Source: Hyposmocoma kahamanoa
Taxonomy: Eukaryota > Arthropoda > Insecta > Lepidoptera > Cosmopterigidae
Assembly: GCF_003589595.1 (NCBI RefSeq)
Contig: NW_020653945.1
Location: 5,697,461 to 5,761,460 of the forward strand
DNA length: 64,000 nt
Direction: 5' to 3'
Made by a program: the position numbers and the translations under genes. The notes under the pieces were generated by a model that saw only the letters and a program-made list of their open reading frames with translations, was not told the origin of the DNA and searched no databases. This document shows positions 1 through 9,869 of the stretch, piece by piece (positions within the stretch are counted from its first letter, which is position 1; each line of letters starts with the position of its first letter).

Positions 1-407
1 AAATTGGCCTATTCAGTCTTCGTTATCAATTCGTTCTGGCGGAGATGACATTACAACGTCTGTTGATTGCAATTGATTCGTTTATCCACTTTTCACAATA
101 ATTAGTTCGAAAATAAATGTCACGCGGCGAATTCACAGGGTGCGGCCGCGCAGTTTCAAACGACACCAGTGCCACTCACCCCGACGTTTATTAACAAAGA
201 AATCACGATGGAGACCATGGATGAGATTCGGAGATGGCTAGCTTAGTAAATCGTTTCTCTGTTAATTAGAAAACAACACGTAATAATACTAGTAAACCCA
301 ATTCTGTTACAGTACGTTTGAAGTTATAACTGGCTCCGACAATTATGTTGTTTTGATTTTTTTGCCTTTTGTTTTTAATTATTCCGGGATTTTTTTTATA
401 ATACTAA
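1..407. other. Unassigned AT-rich stretch
   Basis: No gene is supported here. A 12-codon open frame (ATG at 208, stop at 244-246) is followed at once by a donor-like GTAAAT, so it could be the end of a first coding exon, but nothing downstream confirms this. Confidence 0.3.
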
Positions 408-600
408 GTGACGGGACGAACAAGTTGTGCGCCTGGTGGTAAGCGTCTATCGACTATCCCTAACAGTTGCAGTGTCAGTCATACCTTAAATCACGAAGAT
501 TTGAGAGGCACTGCCACTGCGCCTGACACCCTGAGACATAAGTTGACAAGTCTCATGTGCCTGTAATTTCACCAGCACAGGGATTTCAGAGATAGGTGTT
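408..600 (+). repeat. Family B interspersed repeat, 5' two thirds
   Basis: This copy shows the family's typical order: GACGGGACGAACAAG, GTGGTAAGCG, CAGTTGCAGTG, GAGGCACTGCCACTGCGCC, then GACAAGTCTCATGTGCCTG. About 19 copies or pieces occur in this window on both strands. No ORF and no clear terminal inverted repeat are seen, so the element class is unknown. Confidence 0.8.
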
Positions 601-849
601 ATCTACTCTATGTGTATTACTTAAAGTTAAGATAAATATGCCTGCTCCGACGTCTGGTTATAATAAACAGTGCATTCACAAAGTGAGACATCAAAGCGGT
701 TATTATTCATCAACTCAAAGTTAACATAAATCTCTTACCAAATTACGTCATCTGTCGCCAGCGTAGTTGAGTAGCCGACTTTGTAACAAGTTATAACTAC
801 TGTTACGGCTCTCTTAAGTTATTATGAACCAATGATATTAATATATAAC

Positions 850-925
850 TTGAACGTATTCAATTCTTATGTTTTCGCGATTGTTACAAATTGGAACTAG
901 AACATTTTTTTTTCCGGATCTAAAT
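850..925 (-). repeat. Repeat family J fragment
   Basis: The reverse complement carries GTAACAATCGCGAAAAC followed by ATAAGAA. This matches segments at 11690-11775, 25550-25620 and 45180-45230. The element is noncoding and its class is unknown. Confidence 0.5.
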
Positions 926-929
926 CGTG

Positions 930-1232
930 AATAATGTGTTATAATTATTAATATGAACACTTAGAAAAAATTCCTTCGATCAGGTCAAATTCAAACCGAC
1001 GTCTCCTAGCAAACCGTGACAGACGCTATGCCAACTAAGCCACGGAACGAACTAGCGGAATTCACTAATTTTTCTACAAGCTTGTTGTCGGATCTTTGTA
1101 TTTGGTTTTTTAACGACTTTTTAGCCGTAGCGCCATCTATGAGAAATCTATGAAAGTATTTCGTCACCCGGTTAGGTACCTTCACAGCTACCAGTCCTGG
1201 CTAGAGATGTCGCGATTAACTGTAATTACATT
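930..1232 (-). repeat. SINE family C, near full length
   Basis: On the minus strand a tRNA-like part carries an A box (TGGCTTAGTTGGC) and a diverged B box. It is preceded by GATTTCTCATAGATGGCGCT and followed by an AT-rich tail. The same unit recurs at 22.4, 31.7, 59.2, 61.2 and 62.4 kb. Confidence 0.8.
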
Positions 1233-1234
1233 TT

Positions 1235-1372
1235 TATTGAATGTGATATTCAATTATTTTTTGTGAAATTACGCCACTAGTTTGTTATAATTATTAAAAC
1301 AAAGATCGAGCACTTAGAAAAAAATCCCTTGATCCGGCCGGATTCGAAACGACGTCTCAGCAAACCGTGCCC
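1235..1372 (-). repeat. SINE family C, 3' half
   Basis: This is the tail part of family C (CCACTAGTTTGTTATAAT on the plus strand, then the B-box region GGATTCGAA). It stops abruptly at about 1372, where family B begins, so one repeat has truncated the other. Confidence 0.75.
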
Positions 1373-1510
1373 ACAGTAAGCTACACGCCTGTCCATAACA
1401 GTTGCAGTGCCACTCGGATCTTTAAATCGTAAAGATTTGAGGGGCACTGGTACTGCGCCTGTCACCCAGTGACAGAAGTTCACAAGTTCCATGTGCCTAT
1501 AATTTCACCA
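1373..1510 (+). repeat. Family B repeat, middle part
   Basis: The run contains CCATAACAGTTGCAGTGCCA, a GAGGGGCACTGG segment and a CATGTGCCTATAATTTCACC segment. It directly abuts a truncated family C SINE. Confidence 0.75.
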
Positions 1511-1888
1511 TATAAAAGGCCGAGTTTAAACATTACACACATTTAAAATATTTGTAATATGTTTTCTGTGTTATTTTGTATCGATACGCATTTGTTTGCT
1601 TCCTTTCATTTTCTCAATTCCTGATGTAGTAAAGAGACTTTGGTATAATGCATCTTTTTGCTAAAGAAAGGAGTGGTGTAAATAGAGATCGTATTTCCGT
1701 TTCAACATCTCGTTGCTTTTACGGCTGTTACCACAAGTCTATTATTTTACAGATTTCAAATAACTTTTCGAAATGCAAAATATCTTTATTCCAGTAAATT
1801 AATCTTCAAATAATTAAAAACTTTTAAAAAAAAAAAAACCCTGCTTTAAATGGTTGTTTATCCGCTTTTGGTGTGTTCGTTGCCGCAG

Positions 1889-2001
1889 TATCCTCAACGA
1901 TAATTAAAACGCATATGGAAGACCTCGTCAAAACTAATTATTTGAGCCCAAACACACGGTACACTGTTGAGGAGACCCTCTCAGACCTCTCGGACATATA
2001 T
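1889..2001 (+). other. Possible isolated exon, product unknown
   Basis: A pyrimidine-rich tract ending TTGCCGCAG precedes an open stretch of 37 complete codons that ends at a GTAATT donor-like site. The frame is open without stops, and its peptide is not low in complexity (it includes MEDLVKTNYL and EETLSDLSD). I recognise no family. It could equally be a repeat remnant or chance, and no partner exon was found. Confidence 0.15.
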
Positions 2002-2273
2002 GTAATTCGATCCACTTTTGTATATTCAATGTTTAAATGTCTAAAAAGCTTTAAAAAAAATGTTTCGTTGATCAAAAACTAATGCAATTTTGAAGCTGGT
2101 ATACTAAACGTTATTTCCATATGTATTTAAAATTTTAATTTGTAAAACGTAAAACTTAATAATATTTTGATGCAGGTGGCTCGAACTATATGTTCGGGAG
2201 TGTATTCTAAAGAAATGCGAATGTAATTTTGTAATATAAATGTATTATAAAAATAAAAAGTTTCATGTATTTT

Positions 2274-2485
2274 GACAGCTCTGTGGCCGAATGTTACCAT
2301 GCTGGGCTGCTACGCAAAGGTCCCGGGTGCGATCCCCGGGCCGGGAGATATATTTGTATGGTCTACATTTATTTTTCTCGAAAAATTGGGTGCAATTTGT
2401 GGTTGTCTATGTATGTATCTTTGGCACCGGCGATATAGGGTCTTCCTAGTGCAGGGCTATGTGTGCATTATTATTATATTCGCTA
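2274..2485 (+). repeat. SINE family A (tRNA-derived)
   Basis: The tRNA-like head has an A-box-like TGGCCGAATG and a B-box-like GGTGCGATCCC. The body (GGGAGA, GTCTACATTTATTT, TTGTGGTTGTCTATG) and the end CCTAGTGCAGGG are shared with copies at 14.8, 15.9, 19.4, 19.6 and 33.1 kb. The tail is an ATT-rich run. Confidence 0.75.
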
Positions 2486-2514
2486 TTCACGGAAGAAGAC
2501 ACCATCTTCACACA

Positions 2515-2545
2515 CATCATCATCATTCATCATCACCAACAGACC
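2515..2545 (+). repeat. Simple repeat rich in CAT
   Basis: A short degenerate CAT/CAC run makes a histidine-rich false ORF. Confidence 0.6.
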
Positions 2546-2574
2546 ACACCATTATCATTCTATTATTGTAATTT

Positions 2575-2787
2575 TAAAGGTACATCGATAGAGTACGTTC
2601 GAGGTTTTGGGGTACTTCTAGACAAAGAAATTACTTTTGTTCCACATATAGACTGCATAGTAAGTAGGACATTCCGTAGTATGGGTTTTGTTATGCGCAC
2701 ATGTAAACCGTTCGACGACCCACTGTGTATAAACATACTTTATTTCGCATATGTCCGAACTGTATTCAAACATGCCAGCTCCATTTG
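2575..2787 (+). pseudogene. Jockey-like LINE reverse transcriptase fragment
   Basis: About 70 codons are open in one frame and read like the post-catalytic part of a Jockey-type reverse transcriptase. The pattern is GVLLDKEITFVPHID, then IVSRTFRSMGFVMRTCK, then a YVRTVFKHAS tail. In intact elements this segment follows the catalytic FADD block and leads to a 'YASxIW'-like motif. Here it stops after HASSI. Both ends are truncated, so this is a dead fragment. Family-level identification comes from memory of the motif pattern. Confidence 0.6.
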
Positions 2788-2839
2788 ATATAAAACTTAC
2801 AATATTTATAAAACCCATATCATCATCATCAAACTTAAG

Positions 2840-3440
2840 AGTTATATTTTCCTTTATTTGATCTATTATGTAGCTGCGCCTAGGTCGACCTCTTCCTATA
2901 TTCCCTTCGATTTTTCCTTCTAAAGAAGTGGTCGTGTCGTATCAAATGTCCAATCATTTTCCCGCGTCTATTCCCCATAGTATTCAGGATCGTTCTTTTT
3001 TCGTTTACCATTCTCAATACTTCCTCATTGGTTTACTTTTCCATCCAACTTATGCCCTTCATTCTCCTCCAGCACCACATCTCAAAAGCATCTAATCTAT
3101 CCATATCTCTCTGTGTCCGTCCATGTTTCACATCCATAAAGTGCAATACTCCAAATGCACACCCTAATTAGATGTTTCTTGCTCTTGCATGACAAGATGG
3201 GTGATTTTAATGGTTGTTTTTTATGGTTAAAAGCTGTTTTTGCCATAGCAATTCGTGCGATAATATCAGGTGTACACCTGGTCTTTAGTAATTAAGCTGT
3301 CCAAATATCTGAAACTATCTACCCGTTCAATTAGTGTGTCATTGAGTACTGTTGGCGAATGTTTTGATATTGTAAGCATTTTGGTCTTCTTTATGTTTAT
3401 CTTTAGTCCCCACTCTTTAAATGTTGAATCCATTGCCAAT
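2840..3440 (-). pseudogene. Decayed RTE-like reverse transcriptase C-terminus
   Basis: On the minus strand, residues reading EWGLKINIKKTKMLTISK, then DTLIERVDSFRYLDSLITKD (about 3280-3420) match the 'thumb' region of RTE-type reverse transcriptases. Further on (about 2840-2940), after frame shifts, GKIEGNIGRGRPRRSYIIDQ matches the usual RTE C-terminal tail with its GRGRPR motif. Stops and shifts break the frame between the two, so this is a pseudogene-like LINE remnant that lacks the catalytic domain. Confidence 0.65.
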
Positions 3441-3559
3441 ACCAACACCAAAAGAGATATATAAAAAATATATAAGGAAATTCCTTGTTCTAAGAGTACC
3501 AGAGTAACGGAAATCACTCTGGGGCATTACCCAGAACACCCAAAGCAAAACCAATTTAG

Positions 3560-3632
3560 AAAAGTTCATTTCTCAAATGAATCGAACCCGGCTGTACAAG
3601 CGGCTACCGAGATCGCCGACAAATTTAATTAT
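3560..3632 (-). repeat. tRNA-like SINE head fragment
   Basis: The minus strand reads GATCTCGGTAGCCG, then GGGTTCGATTC (a good B box), then AAATGAAC. It has no acceptor-stem pairing, so it is a SINE remnant and not a tRNA gene. It lies next to the LINE tail. Confidence 0.4.
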
Positions 3633-3635
3633 AGT

Positions 3636-3666
3636 GTATTCAAGTATTCAAGTATTCAAGTATTTA
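3636..3666 (-). repeat. 8-bp microsatellite at LINE 3' end
   Basis: Four tandem units of ATACTTGA (minus strand) end the retrotransposon. CR1-group LINEs end in short tandem repeats instead of poly(A), which fits the neighbouring reverse transcriptase. Confidence 0.75.
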
Positions 3667-3883
3667 TTTGCAACTAAGTGTACAATTAATACATAGTAGG
3701 TCTTATGCTAATTTGTGCTTATAACTTAGTAACCCTTTATTCAGGTATTGCAAATGTAGAGTAGAGGGCTATATTTTACTCTTAAAACTAATAAATTTAA
3801 CAATTAAACATTTCTATTACTAATATTTATCGCAATTACAATAGATTTAAAAGATAGGTACCTAAATAATAATGTTTTAATAA

Positions 3884-6589
3884 TTATTTATCATTCAAGT
3901 ATTCGTAAAGTGTGTAGAAGCTTTTATCTATTAAATACTGTTTTATCTGTTTATTGAATGTTTTTAAATTTTGTTCATTTTTAATATGTTGAGGTAATTT
4001 ATTATATATCTTGATGGCCATGTAATACGGGCTGCCACTTAACATTTTAATTCTTGATGATGGTAAGCATAGTTTTTCTTTATGTCGAGTGTTTATACTA
4101 TGGACATCCTTAAATTTAGTAAATGAATTTAAATTTCTATAAACGAACAAACATAGGTCGTGTATATATATAGATGTTAATGTCAATAAATTGAATTTTT
4201 TAAAGTACGGTTTACAACTTTGTGTGTTATCTATTTGTGCTATTATTCTAATGCATTTCTTCTGCATTAAGAATAATTCGTGGGCATTCACGCTGTTACC
4301 CCATAGCATTATACCATATTTAAGCCATGAATAGGCATAGGCATAGTAGGCTGTGAGTGCAGTTTCAGTGTTTGTGCTGAGATTAATTTCGAACAAGGCG
4401 TATGTGAATTTTGAAAGTTTTGTCTTTATTTGGTCTATGTGAGTTTTCCAGTTGATATTAGTGTCTATATGTAGTCCAAGCAAATTAAAAGTGTTCACTG
4501 TCTCTATTGATGTATTTTTAAATATTATGTTTATGTCCTGAGGTGCTTTTGAATATGGTCTGAATTGTATGATTTTAGTTTTCCTGATATTTATTTCCAG
4601 ATTGTGTTTTTCAAGCCAGTGTGCTACTATCTCTAGTGTGTTGCTGATTAGTGAATTGGGATCTGAGCTTTTATCGCATTTAATGAGAATTGAGACGTCA
4701 TCTGCAAATAGTATGGGCAGTGATAATTCTTTGTTAAGAATTTTTGGGAGGTCATTTATATAGATCAAAAAGAGCACGCAGCCTAGTACACTTCCCTGTG
4801 GGATAGAGCAGGTCATGTCTCTTTCTTCTGTTGTTACTATTTCTATTTCATTAGTCATATTATTATAGTATTGAATTTGGACTATCTGTTTTCTATTTGT
4901 TAGGTATGATCTGAACCAGTTATAGGCGGTACCACGTACGCCTGAACCATATAATTTGGACAAGAGTATTTTATGTGAGACTTTATCATAAGCCTTTGTC
5001 ATGTCTAGTAATATACCTAGAGCATTCTTTTTATCATTTAGGTATTGGAGGGCAGCTTGAATATATTTGTATACGGCTAAAGTAGTTGATTTGGTTTTCC
5101 TAAAACCATTTTGGCAGTCGTCGAGTATTTTGTATTTTTCTAAAAATGTGTAAAGTCTATTGCACATAGCTTTCTCCAGTACTTTTGAAAACGACGGTAA
5201 AATTGCTATGGGTCTATAATTTTTAGGGTTACTTGTATCGTCTTTTTTATGGGCTGGTTTAATCAGTGATATTTTAAGTAAGTTAGGAAAATCGCCGTCT
5301 CGGAAACTTTGATTTATTAGATATGTAAGTGGTTGAGATAGTTCGTCAGCACATTGCTTAAGTAACGATGGGGGTATCTCGTCTATGCCGTGACTATGCT
5401 TGTTTTTTAGCTGTTTTATAATTTTAATAACTTCTTGTTGTGTTACCGGGTGTAAATATAATGAATTTACAGGGCTGTCGATAACAGGTAGTCCTACATT
5501 AACCTCATTCTTATTATTATTTTCTCCAATAGTAGCAAAGTAGTTATTGAAAATTTCTGCGATCTGTATTGGACATTCAATCTCCTCGTTGCCAATTTTT
5601 AATTTCATGTTTTTAATTTTTTTATGACGTTTTTTCCCAGTTTTAGCGTTAATAATACCCCACATTGTCTTAATTTTATTTTCAGAGTTCTTCATTTGTT
5701 TTATGTACATCAGCTTTTTTGATATTTTTACACAACGTTTTAATGTTTTGGTGTATGATTTGTAGAAGTTTCTAATAACATTACTATTTGTTTCATTTAC
5801 TAGAATACCTAGTGATCTTTTATGAATACACGACTTTTTTATACCTGTAGTAAGCCAAGTTTTTTTTGTAGTGTTCTTAATTTTTGTTTTTTGCACTGGG
5901 ATGTGTTCGTTTAAATGGTGTTTTATTATTTTAAGGAATGAATTATAGTTATAGTCTATTTTGTTATTTGTATCTATGATGTTTTCCCAATCAAATTCTT
6001 TTAATGCATTTTTAAATGAGTTTATTTTGTTTTTTGTAAATATTCTACTTTGTTTATAGAGCATGTGATTTTTACTATGATGCAGGTCTGAACTTAACTT
6101 TAAATTAATGGCTTTATGATCGCACAGGCCATAGTCTTCAACGTACGACTTTTCAACAAGGGTGGTATTATTTGTAAATATAAGGTCGATACAGGTTGAG
6201 GTATTTTTGGTAACTCGGGTAGGTTTTCGAATTAGTTGTTTTAGGTTAAAAGAATGCATTATATTTGTGAGATCTTGGGATTGTTTGTTTTTTACTTTCA
6301 TGTTTACATTAAAATCTCCACCTATCACTATATGTTTGCTTTTGTCTTTAGAGTTTAATTTCCTTAGCAATTTGTTCATTTGTTCATGAAAAATATCCAT
6401 ATGGCGGTCCGCTCTATACAATCCTATGATAATTATATTTAGTTTAGGTATCTCAATGGCGCAAAATTCTACAATGTATTCTACAGAGAACTTGACAATA
6501 TCTTTTCTTTCTATGAAATCTATGCTATCTTTTATCATTAAGCATACCCCTCCTCCCTCGTAATGTTCCCTACAGTATAATGACCCCAA
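3884..6589 (-). CDS. LINE ORF2-type endonuclease/reverse transcriptase (N-terminally truncated)
   Basis: This is one uninterrupted 901-codon frame. The first third is an apurinic-type endonuclease: GGGVCLMIKD at 12-21, the catalytic GGDFN at 90-94 and the CDH motif near 156-158. The reverse transcriptase follows with NYRPIA at 457-462, LLDMTKAYD near 527-535 (first catalytic Asp), PQGSVLG at 597-603 and FADD at 628-631 (catalytic Asp pair). A thumb and a C-terminal tail rich in basic residues follow. The protein would nick target DNA and prime cDNA synthesis from the element's RNA. The N-terminal part of the endonuclease is missing, and the apparent start is a TTG codon inside the domain, not a true start. 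The absence of stops over 2.7 kb suggests recent insertion. Confidence 0.9.
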   Translation of the reverse strand: MGSLYCREHYEGGGVCLMIKDSIDFIERKDIVKFSVEYIVEFCAIEIPKLNIIIIGLYRADRHMDIFHEQMNKLLRKLNSKDKSKHIVIGGDFNVNMKVKNKQSQDLTNIMHSFNLKQLIRKPTRVTKNTSTCIDLIFTNNTTLVEKSYVEDYGLCDHKAINLKLSSDLHHSKNHMLYKQSRIFTKNKINSFKNALKEFDWENIIDTNNKIDYNYNSFLKIIKHHLNEHIPVQKTKIKNTTKKTWLTTGIKKSCIHKRSLGILVNETNSNVIRNFYKSYTKTLKRCVKISKKLMYIKQMKNSENKIKTMWGIINAKTGKKRHKKIKNMKLKIGNEEIECPIQIAEIFNNYFATIGENNNKNEVNVGLPVIDSPVNSLYLHPVTQQEVIKIIKQLKNKHSHGIDEIPPSLLKQCADELSQPLTYLINQSFRDGDFPNLLKISLIKPAHKKDDTSNPKNYRPIAILPSFSKVLEKAMCNRLYTFLEKYKILDDCQNGFRKTKSTTLAVYKYIQAALQYLNDKKNALGILLDMTKAYDKVSHKILLSKLYGSGVRGTAYNWFRSYLTNRKQIVQIQYYNNMTNEIEIVTTEERDMTCSIPQGSVLGCVLFLIYINDLPKILNKELSLPILFADDVSILIKCDKSSDPNSLISNTLEIVAHWLEKHNLEINIRKTKIIQFRPYSKAPQDINIIFKNTSIETVNTFNLLGLHIDTNINWKTHIDQIKTKLSKFTYALFEINLSTNTETALTAYYAYAYSWLKYGIMLWGNSVNAHELFLMQKKCIRIIAQIDNTQSCKPYFKKFNLLTLTSIYIHDLCLFVYRNLNSFTKFKDVHSINTRHKEKLCLPSSRIKMLSGSPYYMAIKIYNKLPQHIKNEQNLKTFNKQIKQYLIDKSFYTLYEYLNDK

Positions 6590-6629
6590 TGTATAGTCTA
6601 TACTGTTGACTATGATGTTGAAGTGTAGT

Positions 6630-8750
6630 TGTCGAAAATGTAATATGATGACACTTGACGATAGTAGGGTCTTAATTACACGGTTTCACTAGATGACATT
6701 ATTTACGAAAACGGATTGATTCTCAGAACCACTCTATCGCACAAAACATTATTTAGTACGCGTTATTCAGCGCTTATTTAGTACACCCTACCATTCAACT
6801 AATTACGGACAAACCGCAGTGCTCACAAGGTTATGTCGTATGTACAACAATATTTTAATGACATAAATTTATTCGTTGAGTCTAGATGAGACTCTAAGGT
6901 ACTTGATACTCAAAAAATAACATTAGGGAATGACCGCAGCGTTTTTTAATTACTTAAACTCAATTTTTTGTACTTTAGAAGGGCGAGTACTGTTTATTGT
7001 CAATCTTGTCATAAGTAGATGAATTCATTAACACACGGAAAGTTACTTTGCGTTTAGTTATAATATTCGCATTTTCTTTTTTCTCTTTTTAAAATGATCT
7101 GTTGTTTTTGATGAACACATACTGCACATTCCTCTACTATATATCTTACCATAAACTATATATTATACATTGTTTTTGATACATTGTTGATTGATTGTTT
7201 TTGATTATTTTATAAATCTAATATTGAATAGCTGTAATTCACATTAGTATAGATGTAATTCGTACATGTTAGCTGTAATAGGCTGTAAATAAACAAACAA
7301 GATCAAACAGGACATTATTAATTTAGTCAATACTAATAAGGATTACAATTAATTCATTGCCAAATTTGCGAGTAACATACGTGTTGTGTGTAAACTCCAC
7401 ACACAGTGCGTCAACGCACTCTTTGACCCCCCCACAAACATTCGACGAAATGTGCAACAAAAACGGAACGTGGTATTTCTGGAGAAATACATTCTTTGGC
7501 ACGCTCGCGCTCGCACGTTATACAACTGTAACCGCTTTGATACGCAGCCTTTTCAATTATTCCCGGTTTGTATTTCAAAAAAAGTCAAACATCAAAGAAA
7601 AATTCACCAAAAAGTTCATATGTGTAAAAGTAACTGAACAGATCGGTTCGAATTATGAAATGCCTTTACAGCTTTACTGCTCTTTATTTTTTTATTTAAA
7701 AGATGTTCTTTATTTAAAAAAAAAATAAAGTACATCTGTTCGGCTAGTAATAAGCTTTGCGCATAATGTACAAAACTTTATTTTTTAGCACAATCTTTTT
7801 GATTTGGCCTTTTTTCGCAAAGGTCGAGGACTCTGGCTCGTTATATCGTAGAAACCTGCAAGCTATTCATCTGGTATCCTTTCAGTGCAGCTCTTTTGCT
7901 GCTTTCAGCCTGCATTCAACCGCGATATCTTTCTTTCAAAGGCATAATATGGGCTTATGGAAACTGAGCTTAGATATTTAAGTTTATGTAGGAGAAAAAT
8001 GTAAGATCAGAATATATTTTGAGCTTCTTACTGTTGTTAAGGTATAAATAGTTCTAATAAGGAGGTTCTAGATTCGATTTACGGTAGGACCAATTTAGGT
8101 AACGAACATTTCTTTTTTTTTTTGGTTTAGGTGTTCGAGGTGATTCTATGGAATGGAATTTCGCGGCTCTAGTACTCATACAAAAGGAAATTCACTAATT
8201 TGAGATCAAATAAAAGCAGTGTGTAATAACAGTTACGTTTAAAATTGATTCAAAGTTATAAAGTGCAAGTGTACCGAATATAATATTTATCGACACTACT
8301 TGTGTGGCGTGTAGTGACGTCATTGAACGTGAAATAATTGAATTACTTAAACGGCACTCGGGCGCAGGTTAATCCAATTTAATACTTGTTCTGTGGAGTT
8401 CAATTTTCGTAATTACTCGCACAAAATAAAGCCTTGGTCTAATGATAAAATAAGCAAAAATGTAAGGCCGATTGTAATAATTATGGTATGTATTGGCTTT
8501 ATATGTTCACTAGGTGCTATTTTAGCATCTAAACAGTGAACAGCAAGTCTATCGCAGTTGGAAGTTTGAGATTTTAAAAAAAAAGTAGGATTCAAACTTG
8601 CAGACGAGCCACTTCATGAATGGTGGTTCTTCTTGAAAACGTCATTTTTTAAGCTACTCTGGCCTCGTAATGAAAATAGGCACAAACTGCTGTATAAAGT
8701 ACGCATAGTTGTGCCTTTTTTCGTTAAGAGGGCAGTACTGCTCGTTCACT
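6630..8750. other. No gene supported
   Basis: AT-rich DNA. Overlapping open frames of 123 and 83 codons at 7357-7728 have no recognisable domain and run through poly(A/T), so I do not call them. A few poly(T) runs and AT-rich tracts occur. Confidence 0.5.
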
Positions 8751-8754
8751 ACGC

Positions 8755-8800
8755 TTACCTCACTGAGAAGAACGAGCTAAAAACTCTAGGGATTGCTCCT
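8755..8800 (-). repeat. LINE 3' fragment
   Basis: GAGAAGAACGAGC, AAACTCTAGGG and TTGCTC are shared with 26200-26245, where they sit in a LINE 3' end. Only this short piece is recognisable here. Confidence 0.5.
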
Positions 8801-8804
8801 TTCA

Positions 8805-9060
8805 AATTAAAGTCATATTACAAAATTGTGGACTAAGTATTAGATAAAGATGAATGGAATGACAACATGAATCTGGGTTTCACACAAATATGATTCATAG
8901 TGTATTTTATAGCATTTAAGTTTATATGAATTTTAAATAAACTTAAATACTATAGAATAGACTATGAATCATGTTTGTGTGGATATGAATCATATTCATG
9001 TTGTCTTTCCATTCATCTTTATTTACTTAGGCCACAATTTTGTAATATGACTTTTCAATT
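8805..9060. repeat. Fold-back element with about 120-bp arms
   Basis: The left arm (8805 to about 8925) is matched inverted by the right arm (about 8940-9060). Shared blocks include AGTCATATTACAAAATTGTG, AAAGATGAATGGAA, GACAACATGAAT and CACAAA-ATGATTCATAGT. The arms are imperfect but long, so the strand could form one extended hairpin. Likely a fold-back MITE. Confidence 0.8.
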
Positions 9061-9250
9061 AAAATACTTTTAAATGTAAGTTTTAAACGTGGGAAATGTA
9101 ATATTAATATATGCTCCGGAATGTTATTGTAAAAACGTATAAGTTCCCCATGAAAGAATCGTTTACCTTAGTTAAACGAAATCGTCGTAACATGAGTTTG
9201 GACTTAGTTGTAAGGTTAATATTATGGATATCTTCTTTCTTAAATCTTCA

Positions 9251-9869
9251 ATGGCGAGTAGGGATGTGTATCGCCCAACAAAACATCGATTATTGACATC
9301 GATTTTGTTTTTGATAACACAATCGATGTACCGATTAATAGTAGCCACTATAAAATCGATTAATCGATTAGTCGACAACGTATAAATATTTTAATTGGTC
9401 GCATTACTTCATATTCTTGTTAGTGATTTTTTTAGCTGATATAAAAGTCAAATTTTATAACGTCACTTTCATCTGTTGCGGTTTCCAAACCCTGCTTCTT
9501 TGTTTACCTGATTTCTAAAGATAAAAAAAACTAAGAAGGTATAAGATAGCTAGACAATACTCCATTAAGTCTAAGCTTATAGTACCAGGGTTTCTAGAAT
9601 AACCTCGAAAACACAGGTGGCGGCACAGGCGGCATGCATAGGAACCTCGTAACATAACCCTCATTACCCGCCTTATTTTTAAAATTACAACAATATAGTA
9701 GTATAGACACCAGTATTAATTATAAGGTTTTCAAAGGCGGTGGAGACTAATTTTATGATAAGTTTATAAATCGGTATGAAATCAATGATTATCCGATTAA
9801 TCGAACCAGATGGCATCGATTAAAAACATCGATTATTCTGATTAATCGATACAAATCCCTAATGGCGAG
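9251..9869. mobile_element. hAT-like nonautonomous element with 8-bp TSD
   Basis: The element proper spans 9259-9861 (603 bp). It begins TAGGGATGTGTATCG and ends CGATACAAATCCCTA, a 15-bp terminal inverted repeat with one mismatch. It is flanked on both sides by ATGGCGAG (9251-9258 and 9862-9869). An 8-bp duplication is the hallmark of the hAT superfamily. Subterminal ATCGATT/AATCGAT motifs are clustered at both ends. There is no transposase ORF, so it must have been moved in trans. Confidence 0.85.

Larger units (their letters stand above)
3636..6620 (-). mobile_element. CR1/Jockey-group non-LTR retrotransposon, 5'-truncated
   Basis: The element is about 3.0 kb. It comprises a 901-codon ORF, about 220 bp of 3'UTR and the terminal microsatellite. 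The 5' end is lost inside the endonuclease domain: homology to the usual EN start is missing and the frame meets a stop near 6690. Within the group, a CR1-like clade is favoured by the microsatellite tail and the absence of an RNase H domain. No target-site duplication could be identified. Confidence 0.85.

Noticed and set aside
2459..2600. Histidine-rich frame near 2515
   Set aside because: It comes from a CAT/CAC simple repeat. Only the later part (from about 2575) resembles a LINE.
7357..7728. 123- and 83-codon overlapping frames
   Set aside because: They lie in two frames of the same DNA, have no recognisable motif and end in poly(A)-rich sequence.
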